Below, piece after piece: positions 7,480 through 16,248 of a DNA stretch of 64,000 nt. The translations under genes and the position numbers were made by a program. The notes under the pieces are model-generated. The model searched no databases. It was not told the DNA's origin and saw nothing but the letters and a program-made list of their open reading frames with translations. This DNA comes from Planctomycetota bacterium (GTDB lineage: Bacteria; Planctomycetota; UBA1135; GCA-002686595): assembly GCA_026692665.1 (NCBI GenBank), contig JAPLOF010000055.1, forward strand, positions 1 to 64,000, read 5' to 3'. Position 1 is the first letter of the stretch. Each line of letters opens with the position of its first letter.

Positions 7480-9390
7480 CTAGCGCGGAGTGAGCCCCGG
7501 CAGGAGCTCCACCTTCACCTTCTGGCTCAGGAAGTTCCGGTGCGAGTTCACCTGCAGGCCGCTCGGACGCATCGTCTTGAGCTCGTTCAGGAGTTCGCTC
7601 TCGACCTCGGCGAAGGTCACCTTGCGCCGGGCCGTGACCTGGAAGATCGCCCAGGCGTTGCCGTAGTCGAGCGGCTCGCTGACCTCGCCGACGGCGAGCT
7701 TCGAGACCACCGCGCCGAAGCCATCCGGGTAAGCGTCTCCCCGGAAGCGGCCTTCGATGCGTCCGCCAGCGGCACGCGTGGGCTTGTCGTCGCTCTGCTC
7801 CCGGGCCAGCGCGGCGAAGTCATCGCCCGCGCGGATCCTGGCCACGAGTTCCGCGGCGCGCCGCCCGCCGCGCTCGGAGGCGGCCATCATCGCCTTCGTG
7901 AGCTCCTCGCGCGTCCACTTGGGATCGACCGCGTCGAAGACGTTGACCAGCACGATCCAGCGCGCCTCGATCCGCTCGCCATCCGCGCCGTATTCGCTCA
8001 CGAAGCGCTGCTTGACCTCCTCGGGCGTCACCTTGCGCTCCCGCAAGTAGAGCTTTTCGGCCAGGAGGTCGGAGCGTGTGCGCGCGGCCAGCGTCCGGGC
8101 GAACGACTCCTCCGTACGGCCGTTCAGCGAGAGGAACGTGAGCCACGACTCGCGGCTGCCCTTGTGGGCCTCGTCGATCCGCGCCTTGAGCAGCCAGCGG
8201 ACGCGCTCGTCGATCTCGTCCTGGGTGACTGTGATTCCGGCTGCTCGCGCGGCGCGGTCGATGGCGAACTCCTCGACGAAGGGCTGCATCATGGACTCGC
8301 CCTGGATCGCGACGAGCCAGCGCGCGAACGTCTTCCGGGGGACCGGCTCGCCGTCGACCTCGAGGACGGGCTGGTTGGGCCCGTCCAACTCCGGATCCCC
8401 GCCCGATTCGTACATCGCGGGCAGGATGCGCACGGTCGTCGCCGCGCGGATCCGCTCGAGCACAGCGGCGACCTCGTCCGGCTCGGGTCCCTTCCGCTCC
8501 AGTTTCGCGCGCAGCGCGTCGCGCACCGACGCGAGCGGGGTCTCCTGCACGCCGTTGACGCGCAGGACCCACCAGCCGCCGCGCGCGAAGATCGGCTCGG
8601 AAACCTCGCCCACTTGGAGCTTCTCGAGCGCGTCGAGGAAGGTCGAGGGCCAGCCGAAGTGCGAGAAGCCCCGCGGCGGGACGCCCCGGCCGTCGCGCGT
8701 CTCGGGGTCGTCGCTCGTCTCGCGCGCGACCTTTCCGAAGTCCTCTCCGGAGAGGATCCGCGCGCGGACCGCGCGAGCTTTCTCCAGGCCTTCGGCCATG
8801 ACCTTCTCGCGGCCGGCCTTCCACTCGTCCCGGTTCTGCTTCTCGCCCGAGGGGACCACGACGAGGACCTTCGTCATCGACAGGTCGTAGTGGCGACCCT
8901 TGCGCCCGTACTGGAACTCCCAGTCGCGCTCGATCTTCTGCTCGGGCACGACGCGGTCGATCGCGACGATCTTCTCGGCCAGCACGAGGGGCCGCAGCTC
9001 GATCTCGTGCTCGAGTCGCACGCCGCTCTCCGTGCGCCGCGTGCGCTCGAGCTCCGCGAGCCACTCGCTCTTCTTGCCCAGGAAGGCCTTGTCGATCCGC
9101 TCCTCGACGTCGGCGTCGACCCGCCGAGCGCACTCTTCGTCCGTCACCTCCACGCCCAGCGCGCGGGCCTCGCGCTCGACCCCCCAGTACTCCTTCCCGA
9201 AGACCTGCGATTGACGCTCGCCGATGTTGCGCACCAGCCAGCGGGCGAACGCGTCGAGCGTGATCTCGGTGCCATCCAGCCGGATCGCCGGCGGCGGGGC
9301 CTCCGGGGCCTTCGACTGGGCCGTCGTGTTCGAACCGAGAGACAGCAATCCGAGGAAGAGGGCGATCGCGGCGGCGAGGGGTCGGGCCAT
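7480..9390 (-). CDS. Exported parvulin-type peptidyl-prolyl isomerase with two rotamase domains
   Basis: 636 residues with a signal peptide (MARPLAAAIALFLGLLSLGSNTTAQ). Two PpiC/rotamase domains are visible: near 205-300, with GEDFGKVARETSDDPETRDGRG and GEVSEPIFARGGWWVLRV, and near 495-590, with GDDFAALAREQSDDKPTRAAGG and GEVSEPLDYGNAWAIFQV. Each is preceded by a helical SurA_N-like chaperone segment, so the protein looks like an internal duplication of a SurA/PrsA-type folding factor. It would assist folding of exported or outer-membrane proteins. It is divergent from the DNRLRE gene. CATACT lies 6 bases before the start, a weaker form of the box seen at other genes. Confidence 0.85.
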   Translation of the reverse strand: MARPLAAAIALFLGLLSLGSNTTAQSKAPEAPPPAIRLDGTEITLDAFARWLVRNIGERQSQVFGKEYWGVEREARALGVEVTDEECARRVDADVEERIDKAFLGKKSEWLAELERTRRTESGVRLEHEIELRPLVLAEKIVAIDRVVPEQKIERDWEFQYGRKGRHYDLSMTKVLVVVPSGEKQNRDEWKAGREKVMAEGLEKARAVRARILSGEDFGKVARETSDDPETRDGRGVPPRGFSHFGWPSTFLDALEKLQVGEVSEPIFARGGWWVLRVNGVQETPLASVRDALRAKLERKGPEPDEVAAVLERIRAATTVRILPAMYESGGDPELDGPNQPVLEVDGEPVPRKTFARWLVAIQGESMMQPFVEEFAIDRAARAAGITVTQDEIDERVRWLLKARIDEAHKGSRESWLTFLSLNGRTEESFARTLAARTRSDLLAEKLYLRERKVTPEEVKQRFVSEYGADGERIEARWIVLVNVFDAVDPKWTREELTKAMMAASERGGRRAAELVARIRAGDDFAALAREQSDDKPTRAAGGRIEGRFRGDAYPDGFGAVVSKLAVGEVSEPLDYGNAWAIFQVTARRKVTFAEVESELLNELKTMRPSGLQVNSHRNFLSQKVKVELLPGLTPR

Positions 9391-9563
9391 GGCGGGAGTA
9401 TGGCACGCAGCGCGCCCGTTCGAAGCCCGCGCGGGCGCGCGGAACCCGCCGCGATCGGGGGGCCCGGTGCGGTTCGCGGCTACGGACCTCGAAGTGCACG
9501 AATCCAGGCAGCCGATTCCGTGCGAAACTGCAGGAGTCGAGCGCGCCTCCCGGACAAGAGCCC

Positions 9564-10649
9564 ATGAACCCGATCCAAATCCTCACGGTCGCCGTCCCCC
9601 TGTTCGTCCTGACTCCCGCGGCCACGGCCAGCGAGGTCATCCTCGGAGCCAATCGGGACAACACCCTCTACGGCGAGTCGGGCAGCGAGAGCAACGGTGC
9701 CGGTTCGCACTTCTTCGCCGGCACGACCGGCATGGGCCAGGTGCGCCGCGCCGTGCTGCGTTTCGACGTGGCGGCGGGCATTCCGGCGGGCTCCACGATC
9801 ACGGACGTCGAGCTGACGCTCTACATGTCCAAGACGAACGCCGGGGTGCGCGAAGTGCGGCTCCACCGCGTCCTCGCGGACTGGGGCGAAGGCACGTCCA
9901 ACGCGGGCAGCGGCGAGGGCGCGGGAACGGCGGCGACGACGAACGACGCCACCTGGACGCGACGGTTCTTCCCGGGGATCTCTTGGACGACCCCGGGCGG
10001 CGACTTCAACCCGGTCGCCAGCGCCACCAAGGCGATCGACCAGATCGGCTACTACAAGTGGACGGGCGCGGGGCTCGTCGCCGACGTGCAGGCCATGCTC
10101 GTCTCGCCCGCCGCGAACTTCGGCTGGCTGCTCCAGAACGAGAACGAAGCCGACACGCCGACCGCGAAGCGCTTCGACTCGCGCCAGAACACCGACCCGA
10201 ACTTCCGGCCCAAGCTGCGGATCGTCTACGACCCGCCCTGCACGGCTTCCGCGGCGAACTACTGCGTCGGGGCGCCGAACTCGACGGGCTTGGGAGCCGT
10301 GATCGGCTGGAGCGGATCGCTGTCGGTCGCGGCGAACAGCTTCACGCTCACCTGCGCGCAGCTGCCGCCGAACTCCTCGCACCTCTTCTACTTCGGGACC
10401 CAACAGTCCCAAACCCCGTTCGGCAACGGGTTCCGCTGCGTGAGCGGTTCGGTGGTCCGCCTGAATCCGCCGCTGCCCGCGAGCCCATCCGGTTCGACAT
10501 CGCGCGCCGTGGACCTGGCCACGGCTCCCGCGGCCGGAATCCTGGTGCCCGGGGCGACGATCGCCTTCCAGTGCTGGTACCGCAATCCCGGCGCGGGCGG
10601 CGCGGGGTTCAATCTGTCGGACGGCCTGAGCGTGACGTTCTGCAACTGA
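9564..10649 (+). CDS. Secreted DNRLRE-domain protein with Planctomycetota-type C-terminal module
   Basis: 361 residues with a signal peptide ending near ATASEV. Residues about 25-225 match the DNRLRE fold: DNTLYGESGSESNGAG, then RRAVLRFDVA..IPAGSTITDVELTLY, and FGWLLQNE. After PPCTASAANYCVG the last 130 residues form a separate module, with FYFGTQQSQTPFGNGFRCVSG and FQCWYRNPGAGGAGFNLSDG. The same module ends the protein at 26672-28114. It is probably extracellular, of structural or binding type, and no enzyme motif is seen. A long perfect hairpin lies 10 bases after the stop. Confidence 0.75.
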   Translation: MNPIQILTVAVPLFVLTPAATASEVILGANRDNTLYGESGSESNGAGSHFFAGTTGMGQVRRAVLRFDVAAGIPAGSTITDVELTLYMSKTNAGVREVRLHRVLADWGEGTSNAGSGEGAGTAATTNDATWTRRFFPGISWTTPGGDFNPVASATKAIDQIGYYKWTGAGLVADVQAMLVSPAANFGWLLQNENEADTPTAKRFDSRQNTDPNFRPKLRIVYDPPCTASAANYCVGAPNSTGLGAVIGWSGSLSVAANSFTLTCAQLPPNSSHLFYFGTQQSQTPFGNGFRCVSGSVVRLNPPLPASPSGSTSRAVDLATAPAAGILVPGATIAFQCWYRNPGAGGAGFNLSDGLSVTFCN

Positions 10650-10659
10650 CCGCGGTCGC

Positions 10660-10712
10660 GGATGCAACCGAGGGCTGACGTACGCGCCGTACGTCAGCCC
10701 TCGGTTGCATCC
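10660..10712. terminator. Perfect 25-bp hairpin between convergent genes
   Basis: Two 25-base arms are perfect reverse complements around a CGC loop. It lies between the convergent DNRLRE and radical-SAM genes, 10 and 11 bases from their stops, so it can act as a bidirectional terminator. No T-tract follows on either side; the stem is much longer than usual intrinsic terminators. Confidence 0.8.
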
Positions 10713-10723
10713 GGCTTCGGCGA

Positions 10724-12385
10724 TCAGCCCGCCGTCGTCTCGGTCATCGCCTCGCGGCTCTTGCTCGCGGCATTCGAGCTCGTTCCGGTCTTGTGGCCCG
10801 GATCGACCCACGAGCGGGAAACGTCCTGGCGCGGGAAGAGCTTCCGCTCGACGCGGTTGTACAGGTCGAACGCGCGCGCTTCCCACAGGCCGCTCGGGAA
10901 GCCGCCGGTCAGCTCGCCGCGCGCCAGGCGCTGTTGCGCGCGCCTCTCCCAGAAGCCGCGCTTGCCGCGCGCCAGGCCGTAGTCCAGCGTCACGTAGTGC
11001 TGGTACATCTTGCGCGCCAGCGCGACCTCGGGCGGGATCTTGCCCGGCCAGGTCTCCTCGAGGTGGTACTCGCCGATCGAGCCCCATTCCTCGAGCTTCT
11101 GCGGCGGCTGATACCCGAGCTCGATCGCCTGGTCCCACATCGCCGTGCCCGGGATCGGCCGGTACGGCCACACCGTGGGACGCGCCAGCGGAGCCGCGAC
11201 GTGCAGACGACGGCACTGGTCGATGGTCGCGAGCATCGAGTCGCGCTCCTCGCCCGGGTACCCGATGATGTAGGTGACGGACGCGCAGATGCCGCGCTTG
11301 TCCATCTCCACGGCGGCGTCCACGTTGTCGTCGCCGTGGATCGGCTTGCCGATCTTCTCCATCATCTCGTCGGTGCCGGCCTCGGCGCCGATTTCGGCGA
11401 TGTACATGCCGGATTCGGCCAGGAGATCGAGCGATTCGGGGTCCTTCTTCTTGGCCTCGAGGATCGTGTGCGTCTCGATGAACGCGTTCCACCAGAACGG
11501 CAGCTTGCGCTCGATCTTGCCCTTGGCGAAGTCCTTGAAGCGCTTGCGCAGCACCCCGAAGTTCGCGTCGTGGAAGCGCACGACGTCGAAGCCCCAGCGC
11601 TCGTGCAGGCCCTGCAGGTCGTCGAGCATCCGTTCCGAGGGGATCGCCTTCCAACGCCGGTCGGTGACGATCGGCGAGCAGCAGAAGGTGCACGGCTCCG
11701 GGCAACCGTAGCTCGAGAAGTACGTGATGCCGAAGTACGGCTTGCGGTCGCCCATCGCGGGCGGCGTGGGCATGCGCAGCACGTCCTTGTGCGAGTTCGC
11801 CCGCAGCTGAGCCGCCTTGTAGGGCTCGATGTCGATCAGGTGCCAGGGGCAATCGAGGAGTTGGTCCCACCCGACCGCGCCGCGGCGCTCCGTCCGGACG
11901 ACCTGACCGTCGCGCAACAGCGCCAGCCCGGGGATGTCGTCGAGCTTCAGGCCCGAGTCCACGGCCTTCACGAGGTCGCGGAAGGTCAGCTCGCCCTGCC
12001 CGCACACGACCGCGTCGTACAGGCCGCTGCCGAGTTGCAGGTCCGGCCGCACGCTCGCGAACCAGCCGCCGATGAACATGGGCAGGCTCGGGAAGCGCGC
12101 CTTGACCCGCTTCGAGCAGGCCAGGCCGTCGGTCACCATGTAGCCCAGGATGCCGGTGGTGGCGTACAGCAGCGCGCCCTCACAGGCCTCGAGGACCCGC
12201 CGGTACCCCTCGTCCGCCGTGTACAGGCTTCCGTCCACGATCACGACCTCGTAGCCGTCGTGCAGGGGCCAGGCCGAGATGGTCAGCATCTCGAGCGGCA
12301 GCATGTCCTTGCTCGAAGCGAGGCCCAGGCTCTCGTCCACCTGCTTGGGCTGGTAGAGCACGATCTTCTTCTTGCGACCGATCAT
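10724..12385 (-). CDS. B12-binding-domain radical SAM enzyme
   Basis: 553 residues. The N-terminal 170 residues look like a cobalamin-binding Rossmann domain (EVVIVDGSLY, FIGGWFASVRPD, AVVCGQGELTF), though the DxHxxG histidine motif is not obvious. The radical SAM core has SSYGCPEPCTFCCSP, a C-x3-C-x2-C cluster for [4Fe-4S], followed by AEIGAEAGTDEMM and YIIGYPGEERDSM typical of the BchE/hopanoid-type class. Chemistry could be a methylation or rearrangement; the substrate is unknown. No pathway partner is adjacent: pdxA follows upstream on the same strand 107 bases away. A 12-base element shared with the fhs upstream region lies at 12451-12462. Confidence 0.85.
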   Translation of the reverse strand: MIGRKKKIVLYQPKQVDESLGLASSKDMLPLEMLTISAWPLHDGYEVVIVDGSLYTADEGYRRVLEACEGALLYATTGILGYMVTDGLACSKRVKARFPSLPMFIGGWFASVRPDLQLGSGLYDAVVCGQGELTFRDLVKAVDSGLKLDDIPGLALLRDGQVVRTERRGAVGWDQLLDCPWHLIDIEPYKAAQLRANSHKDVLRMPTPPAMGDRKPYFGITYFSSYGCPEPCTFCCSPIVTDRRWKAIPSERMLDDLQGLHERWGFDVVRFHDANFGVLRKRFKDFAKGKIERKLPFWWNAFIETHTILEAKKKDPESLDLLAESGMYIAEIGAEAGTDEMMEKIGKPIHGDDNVDAAVEMDKRGICASVTYIIGYPGEERDSMLATIDQCRRLHVAAPLARPTVWPYRPIPGTAMWDQAIELGYQPPQKLEEWGSIGEYHLEETWPGKIPPEVALARKMYQHYVTLDYGLARGKRGFWERRAQQRLARGELTGGFPSGLWEARAFDLYNRVERKLFPRQDVSRSWVDPGHKTGTSSNAASKSREAMTETTAG

Positions 12386-12450
12386 CCAGGCTGTCTCAGG
12401 TGCGTGTCGCGGGGTGTGGCGGGACCAGGATCGGGCCCAAGTCTACCCGC

Positions 12451-12462
12451 GAACCTCACGTA
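12451..12462 (-). promoter_or_regulatory. 12-base element shared with the fhs upstream region
   Basis: On the minus strand this reads TACGTGAGGTTC, 65 bases before the radical-SAM start. The identical 12-mer lies at 30848-30859, 52 bases before the fhs start, in the same orientation. It may be a shared regulator site; coincidence cannot be excluded. Confidence 0.25.
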
Positions 12463-12492
12463 GGGTGGAGATTGCGGGCTCGTCCGGGAAGT

Positions 12493-13479
12493 TCATCGAC
12501 CGGTTCGCGCCGTCCGCCGAAGTCCGCCCCACAGAGCCGCCTGCTGCAGCGCCGCGATCAGGTTCGCGGGGCTCGCGGTGCCCTTCCCGGCCAGGTCGAA
12601 CGCCGTGCCGTGGACCGGGCTGACGCGCAGGTAGGGCAGGCCCAGGATCACGGTGATCCCACCGTCCGCCGACAGGAGCTTGATCGGGATGAAGGCCTGG
12701 TCGTGGTAGAGCGCCAGGACGCCGTCGTAGCGCCCGCGCGAGCCCTGCAGGAACACCGAATCGGGCGAGACCGGTCCCTCCACGTCGAGACCCTCGGCGC
12801 GCGCGATCCGCACGGCCGGGCGCAGCAGGTCGTCCTCCTCGCTCCCGAGCAGACCGTTCTCTCCGGCGTGCGGGTTCAGCCCCGCGAGGGCGATCCGTGG
12901 ATGCGCCAGGCCGAAGCCGCGCAGCCCCTCGTCGAGGAGGCGCAGCCGGTCCAGGACGCGCTCCGTGCTGACGAGCGAGAGAGCGCGCACGAGCGGCATG
13001 TGCCGCGTCAGGAGCAGCACGCGCAGCGAACCCGCGATCGCGAGCATCTCGAAGCGCGTCGCGCCGCACCAGCGCCCGAGGAGTTCCGTCTGACCCTCGA
13101 CCTGCTCGCCGCCGAGGTGGAGCGCCTCCTTGCTGACCGGCCCGGTCACGAGCGCGTCGACGCGGCCCGCGAGAGCCAGCTCGTGGCCGGCGCGCAGGGC
13201 GGCCAGCGCGGCGCGTCCGGCGGATTCCTGCACGCGACCGAGCTGCCAGGCTCCGAAGGTCGGCGTCTCGATCCACGCGTGACCGCGCTCGGGCCAGCGC
13301 GGGTTCGCGAGAATCCCGGGCACACGGGGCGGCCGCAGTTCGGCGGGGCCGATCGCGACGATCCGCGCGCTTTCGGCCAGCTCGCGGTCCGCGAGCGCGG
13401 CGAGCGCGATCTCGGGCCCGATGCCGGCGGGATCGCCGGTCGTGAGCGCCACGACGGGCAGCGGCGGCGAGGGTTCCAT
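12493..13479 (-). CDS. pdxA: 4-hydroxythreonine-4-phosphate dehydrogenase
   Basis: 328 residues, the family length. Signatures are TTGDPAGIGPE at the N-terminus, GPVSKEAL, TELLGRWCGA, the metal-site block ALYHDQAFIPIK and HGTAFDLAGKG at the C-terminus. PdxA oxidises 4-phosphohydroxy-L-threonine with NAD(P)+ in the DXP-dependent route to pyridoxal 5'-phosphate, in the cytosol. Other pdx genes are not in the window. A TACACT box lies 8 bases before the ATG, suggesting its own promoter with a leaderless or very short transcript. Confidence 0.95.
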   Translation of the reverse strand: MEPSPPLPVVALTTGDPAGIGPEIALAALADRELAESARIVAIGPAELRPPRVPGILANPRWPERGHAWIETPTFGAWQLGRVQESAGRAALAALRAGHELALAGRVDALVTGPVSKEALHLGGEQVEGQTELLGRWCGATRFEMLAIAGSLRVLLLTRHMPLVRALSLVSTERVLDRLRLLDEGLRGFGLAHPRIALAGLNPHAGENGLLGSEEDDLLRPAVRIARAEGLDVEGPVSPDSVFLQGSRGRYDGVLALYHDQAFIPIKLLSADGGITVILGLPYLRVSPVHGTAFDLAGKGTASPANLIAALQQAALWGGLRRTARTGR

Positions 13480-13487
13480 CGGCGCGG

Positions 13488-13493
13488 AGTGTA
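13488..13493 (-). promoter_or_regulatory. TANNNT box 8 bases before pdxA
   Basis: TACACT on the minus strand, 8 bases before the pdxA ATG. There is no Shine-Dalgarno in the gap, consistent with leaderless transcription. Confidence 0.45.
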
Positions 13494-13564
13494 CGCGACG
13501 CCGAGCCTGCTTCCGCGCGACGGTGGGCGGTCTGGATTGGGCTCAAGCGGCCCGGGGAAACGAA

Positions 13565-13600
13565 GGCGCGCCGCGGTCCCGGGCGGGACGGCGGCGCGCC
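13565..13600 (-). terminator. Hairpin after the sigma-factor operon
   Basis: GGCGCGCCGC pairs with GCGGCGCGCC, with inner GTCCC/GGGAC pairing. It lies 15 bases after the stop of the last gene of the sigma/anti-sigma operon and before pdxA. It is GC-rich and has no T-tract. Confidence 0.6.
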
Positions 13601-13614
13601 CGATCGAGCTGCGA

Positions 13615-14271
13615 TCAGCGCCGCTGCGTGAGCGTCACGAAGTCGACGCTCGCCTGCGCGCGGACCGACGTCGCGCCGTGAGCCGTCGCCACGCCGGCGA
13701 GGACCGGAGCCTGATCGAGCAGCCCAGCCGCCTCGAACTGGGCGATGGGCAGTTCGTAGACGTAGGTCCACGTACCGATCGACTGTCCGTTCCAGGCCGC
13801 CGCGGAGCGCAGGACCGCGTGCCCGTCGGGCACCGTGACGCCCACTTGCAGCTGGGCCGCATGGAAGGCGTTGCGGTCGAAGCCGATCTGCGCGTCCCCG
13901 AGGAACACGAGGCGCAGCTGGCCGCCGGGCATCGGTTGCGCCAGGACGCGCCGATCGCCGCGCACGACCACGGCGGAGGAGAGCACCTCGTCGACCGAAC
14001 CCTGCACGTAGAGCGAGGGGCGCGTGATGCGTCCCCGGCGCTGGACGTCGAGGGTCGGGCCGCCGTCGAAGGCCGGCAGGGTTCCCACCGTCTCGTCGTC
14101 GCCGCCGCCCGCGCCGAAGGAGTTGGCGCCCGCTCCACCGGGAGTGGTGGGAGCGTCGCCGCCGAACCCGCTCAGGGCACCGGCCCCGAGCAGCACGAAC
14201 GCCAGGACAGCGACGCTGGAGAGGCCCCTGCCGGAGGCCCTGCCGCGCGCGCATCGAAGGAAGGTCTTCAT
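13615..14271 (-). CDS. Exported protein of unknown function in the sigma-factor operon
   Basis: 218 residues starting at ATG 14271, one base after the stop of the upstream anti-sigma gene (TGACATG), with GAGGAG as Shine-Dalgarno inside that gene. A basic start followed by SSVAVLAFVLLGAGALSGFGG looks like a signal or anchor segment, then a Gly/Thr-rich linker, then a beta-rich domain of about 150 residues (SLYVQGSVDEVLSSAVVVRG, GTWTYVYELPIAQF). No family recognised. Its position as third gene after a sigma factor and a zinc-finger partner suggests it is a target or sensor of the same regulon. Confidence 0.65.
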   Translation of the reverse strand: MKTFLRCARGRASGRGLSSVAVLAFVLLGAGALSGFGGDAPTTPGGAGANSFGAGGGDDETVGTLPAFDGGPTLDVQRRGRITRPSLYVQGSVDEVLSSAVVVRGDRRVLAQPMPGGQLRLVFLGDAQIGFDRNAFHAAQLQVGVTVPDGHAVLRSAAAWNGQSIGTWTYVYELPIAQFEAAGLLDQAPVLAGVATAHGATSVRAQASVDFVTLTQRR

Positions 14272-14272
14272 G

Positions 14273-15346
14273 TCAGGACTCCTCGGAGCCACTGCCCTGG
14301 GAATCGGTGCTCTGCGCATCGTTCCCAGCGGCCCCGGGCAAGGAAAAGAGTTCAGGAACGGCCCCCACCAGGGCCTCGGCGAATCCCGGTTGCGCGTCGA
14401 TCGCCTCGCGCAGCCGTGGCGAGCGCGAGAACAGGTCGGCGACCTCGGTCGCGCGGTCGGGATGGTGGTCGAGCAACGAACGGAAGTAACCGAGTGACCG
14501 GGCCCGGTTGCGCGTCAAGGCGTAGACCATGCCCAAGTTGAACCTGGCGACGAAGAACCGGTCGTCCTCGTCCGCCAGGCCGCTGATGGTGACCCAGCGC
14601 CAGCAGGCGATCGCCTTGCGGTAGTTCTTCTCGGAGGAGTGCAGGCGACCCAGTTGGATGGCCGCGTGGCCCCGGTTCGCGGGGCTCATCGCCGTCTGGA
14701 AGATCCGCCGGTATTCCTCGGCGGCCGTCAGGCGCTTGCCCTCGTGCCCGTGGAGGAACGCCAGGTAGAGCTGCGCTTCCTCGTGCGAGGGATCGGTGGA
14801 GATCGCCTCCTCGAGCAGGCGGCGGCCCTTCTCGAGCGGGCTCTCGATCTTCTCGAGCTTGCCGTTCAGCATCGCCCGCGCGCGCTTCCAGTCCAGACCG
14901 CCCGCGCTGGCCTTGCCGTCGAGCAGGACCCCGTCCACGAACCCGCGGCCGCGCGTCTGCACGTCGCCGACGGGCACGGCCGTGTCGAACACGCGCTCGC
15001 GGTATCCGGGGTCGATCGCGGCCAGGACGTAGGCCTTGCCGAGCTGATAGAAAACGGTCGCCAGGCGGTGGACGAGATCGATGCCCTCGGCCGCGGCCGT
15101 GGCTTCCGCGCCGGTCAGGATCGCGATGCGCGCGAACAGACGGTCCGGCGTGGCCATGTCCTTGTGCAGGCGCACCTGGCCGCGCACGTCCTCGAAGAAC
15201 CCGCGACAGCACGTGCACGCTTCCATGTGCATCATCGCGCGCCCGGCCGCGCTCTCGTCGATCTCGCCGTCGACGAGCGCCGACAGGTCCACCTGGAAGG
15301 TGGTGCACACGTCGGACTCTTCGTGCTTCCAGAATTCAGGTCCCAT
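14273..15346 (-). CDS. Zinc-finger anti-sigma-like protein with TPR region
   Basis: 357 residues. Near the N-terminus is the zf-HC2 anti-sigma signature H-x3-C-x2-C (His40, Cys44, Cys47). The remainder is helical with TPR-like repeats (EGRRLLEEAISTDPSHEEAQLYLAFLHGHEG; NRGHAAIQLGRLHSSEKNYRKAIACWRWV). No clear membrane helix is seen, unlike most ECF anti-sigma factors, so it is probably cytosolic. It would bind and hold the sigma factor encoded just upstream, with release controlled through the repeats. Its ATG overlaps the sigma gene's stop by one base (TGATG), giving translational coupling and matched amounts. Confidence 0.75.
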   Translation of the reverse strand: MGPEFWKHEESDVCTTFQVDLSALVDGEIDESAAGRAMMHMEACTCCRGFFEDVRGQVRLHKDMATPDRLFARIAILTGAEATAAAEGIDLVHRLATVFYQLGKAYVLAAIDPGYRERVFDTAVPVGDVQTRGRGFVDGVLLDGKASAGGLDWKRARAMLNGKLEKIESPLEKGRRLLEEAISTDPSHEEAQLYLAFLHGHEGKRLTAAEEYRRIFQTAMSPANRGHAAIQLGRLHSSEKNYRKAIACWRWVTISGLADEDDRFFVARFNLGMVYALTRNRARSLGYFRSLLDHHPDRATEVADLFSRSPRLREAIDAQPGFAEALVGAVPELFSLPGAAGNDAQSTDSQGSGSEES

Positions 15347-16248
15347 CACTCGACCTCCGAGGCGTCCGCCTCCGGATCCTCGTCCTGGCCGAGGAACTCG
15401 GCCCGGCCCGCACCCGCCGCCAGAGCTCCGGCTCCGGCCCCCAGACCGCGCGGATCGCGCGCGGGTCGACAATCCGCCGAGAGCCCGTCGAAGACGCGGC
15501 GCATGGCGCGATGGATCTTCCGGCGTGCCCGGAAGATGACCATCTTCAGGTTCTCCAGCTTGATCCCGAGCGCCTCGGCGGCGGCCCGGTAGCTCGTCTC
15601 CTCGACCTCGACCATGTGCAGCGCGGCGCGCTCCCGCTCGGAGAGCATCCCGTAGAAGTGCAGGTAGAGGTGCAGGTAGGTCAGGTAGACACGTGCGCAC
15701 TCGCCCTGGCTCTCGGCCTCGATCGCTCCCGACAGGGGGCTCGCGGACGTGACGGCCGGCTGGACGAGGAGGTCGTCGGCGGCGACGTGGTTCTTCGACG
15801 CGCGGCCCAGGCTGCGCAGGTGCTTGAGGACGGTGTTGCGCACGATCATCGCCGACCAGACGCGGAAGGCGTCCTCGCGCTCGGCGTTGAAGCGGTGCGG
15901 GTAGCGGTAGATGTTGAAGAACACCTCCTGCAGGACGTCGCGCGGGTCCGAGCGGCTCGCGAAGCGGCGCAGCCGGCCGGCGACCTGGAGCAGGATGTGG
16001 TCCGCGTTCAGCTCGTAGAGCAGGCCGAAAGTCGCCCTCCCGCTGCGCGTCCGAAAGGACTCCATCAGGCGCGTCGACACGCCGTCGCGGACGCTCTCGA
16101 TGTCGCGGGCCGGGTCCGCGGCCAGGGCGAGGCAGCGTGCGTGCTCCTCCCCCTCGAGCTCCGTCGACAAGTCCGCCAGGCGCGCCTGCAGACGGGCGCG
16201 TGCCGCATCGCCGCCGAGGGCGAGGCCGTGGGGATCGGTCACCTGCAT
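15346..16248 (-). CDS. ECF-type RNA polymerase sigma factor
   Basis: 300 residues from ATG 16248. Region 2 is near 95-160: DPRDVLQEVFFNIYRYPHRFN then VWSAMIVRNTVLKHLRSLGR. Region 4 is near 205-255: LSERERAALHMVEVEETSYRAAAEALGIKLENLKMVIFRARRKIHRAM, a helix-turn-helix. An N-terminal extension of about 85 residues and an acidic Gly/Ala-rich tail of about 40 residues exceed the usual ECF length of about 190. It is first in an operon with a zinc-finger partner and an exported protein. The start was chosen over the much longer open frame because the upstream part is low-complexity antisense sequence. Confidence 0.8.
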   Translation of the reverse strand: MQVTDPHGLALGGDAARARLQARLADLSTELEGEEHARCLALAADPARDIESVRDGVSTRLMESFRTRSGRATFGLLYELNADHILLQVAGRLRRFASRSDPRDVLQEVFFNIYRYPHRFNAEREDAFRVWSAMIVRNTVLKHLRSLGRASKNHVAADDLLVQPAVTSASPLSGAIEAESQGECARVYLTYLHLYLHFYGMLSERERAALHMVEVEETSYRAAAEALGIKLENLKMVIFRARRKIHRAMRRVFDGLSADCRPARDPRGLGAGAGALAAGAGRAEFLGQDEDPEADASEVE

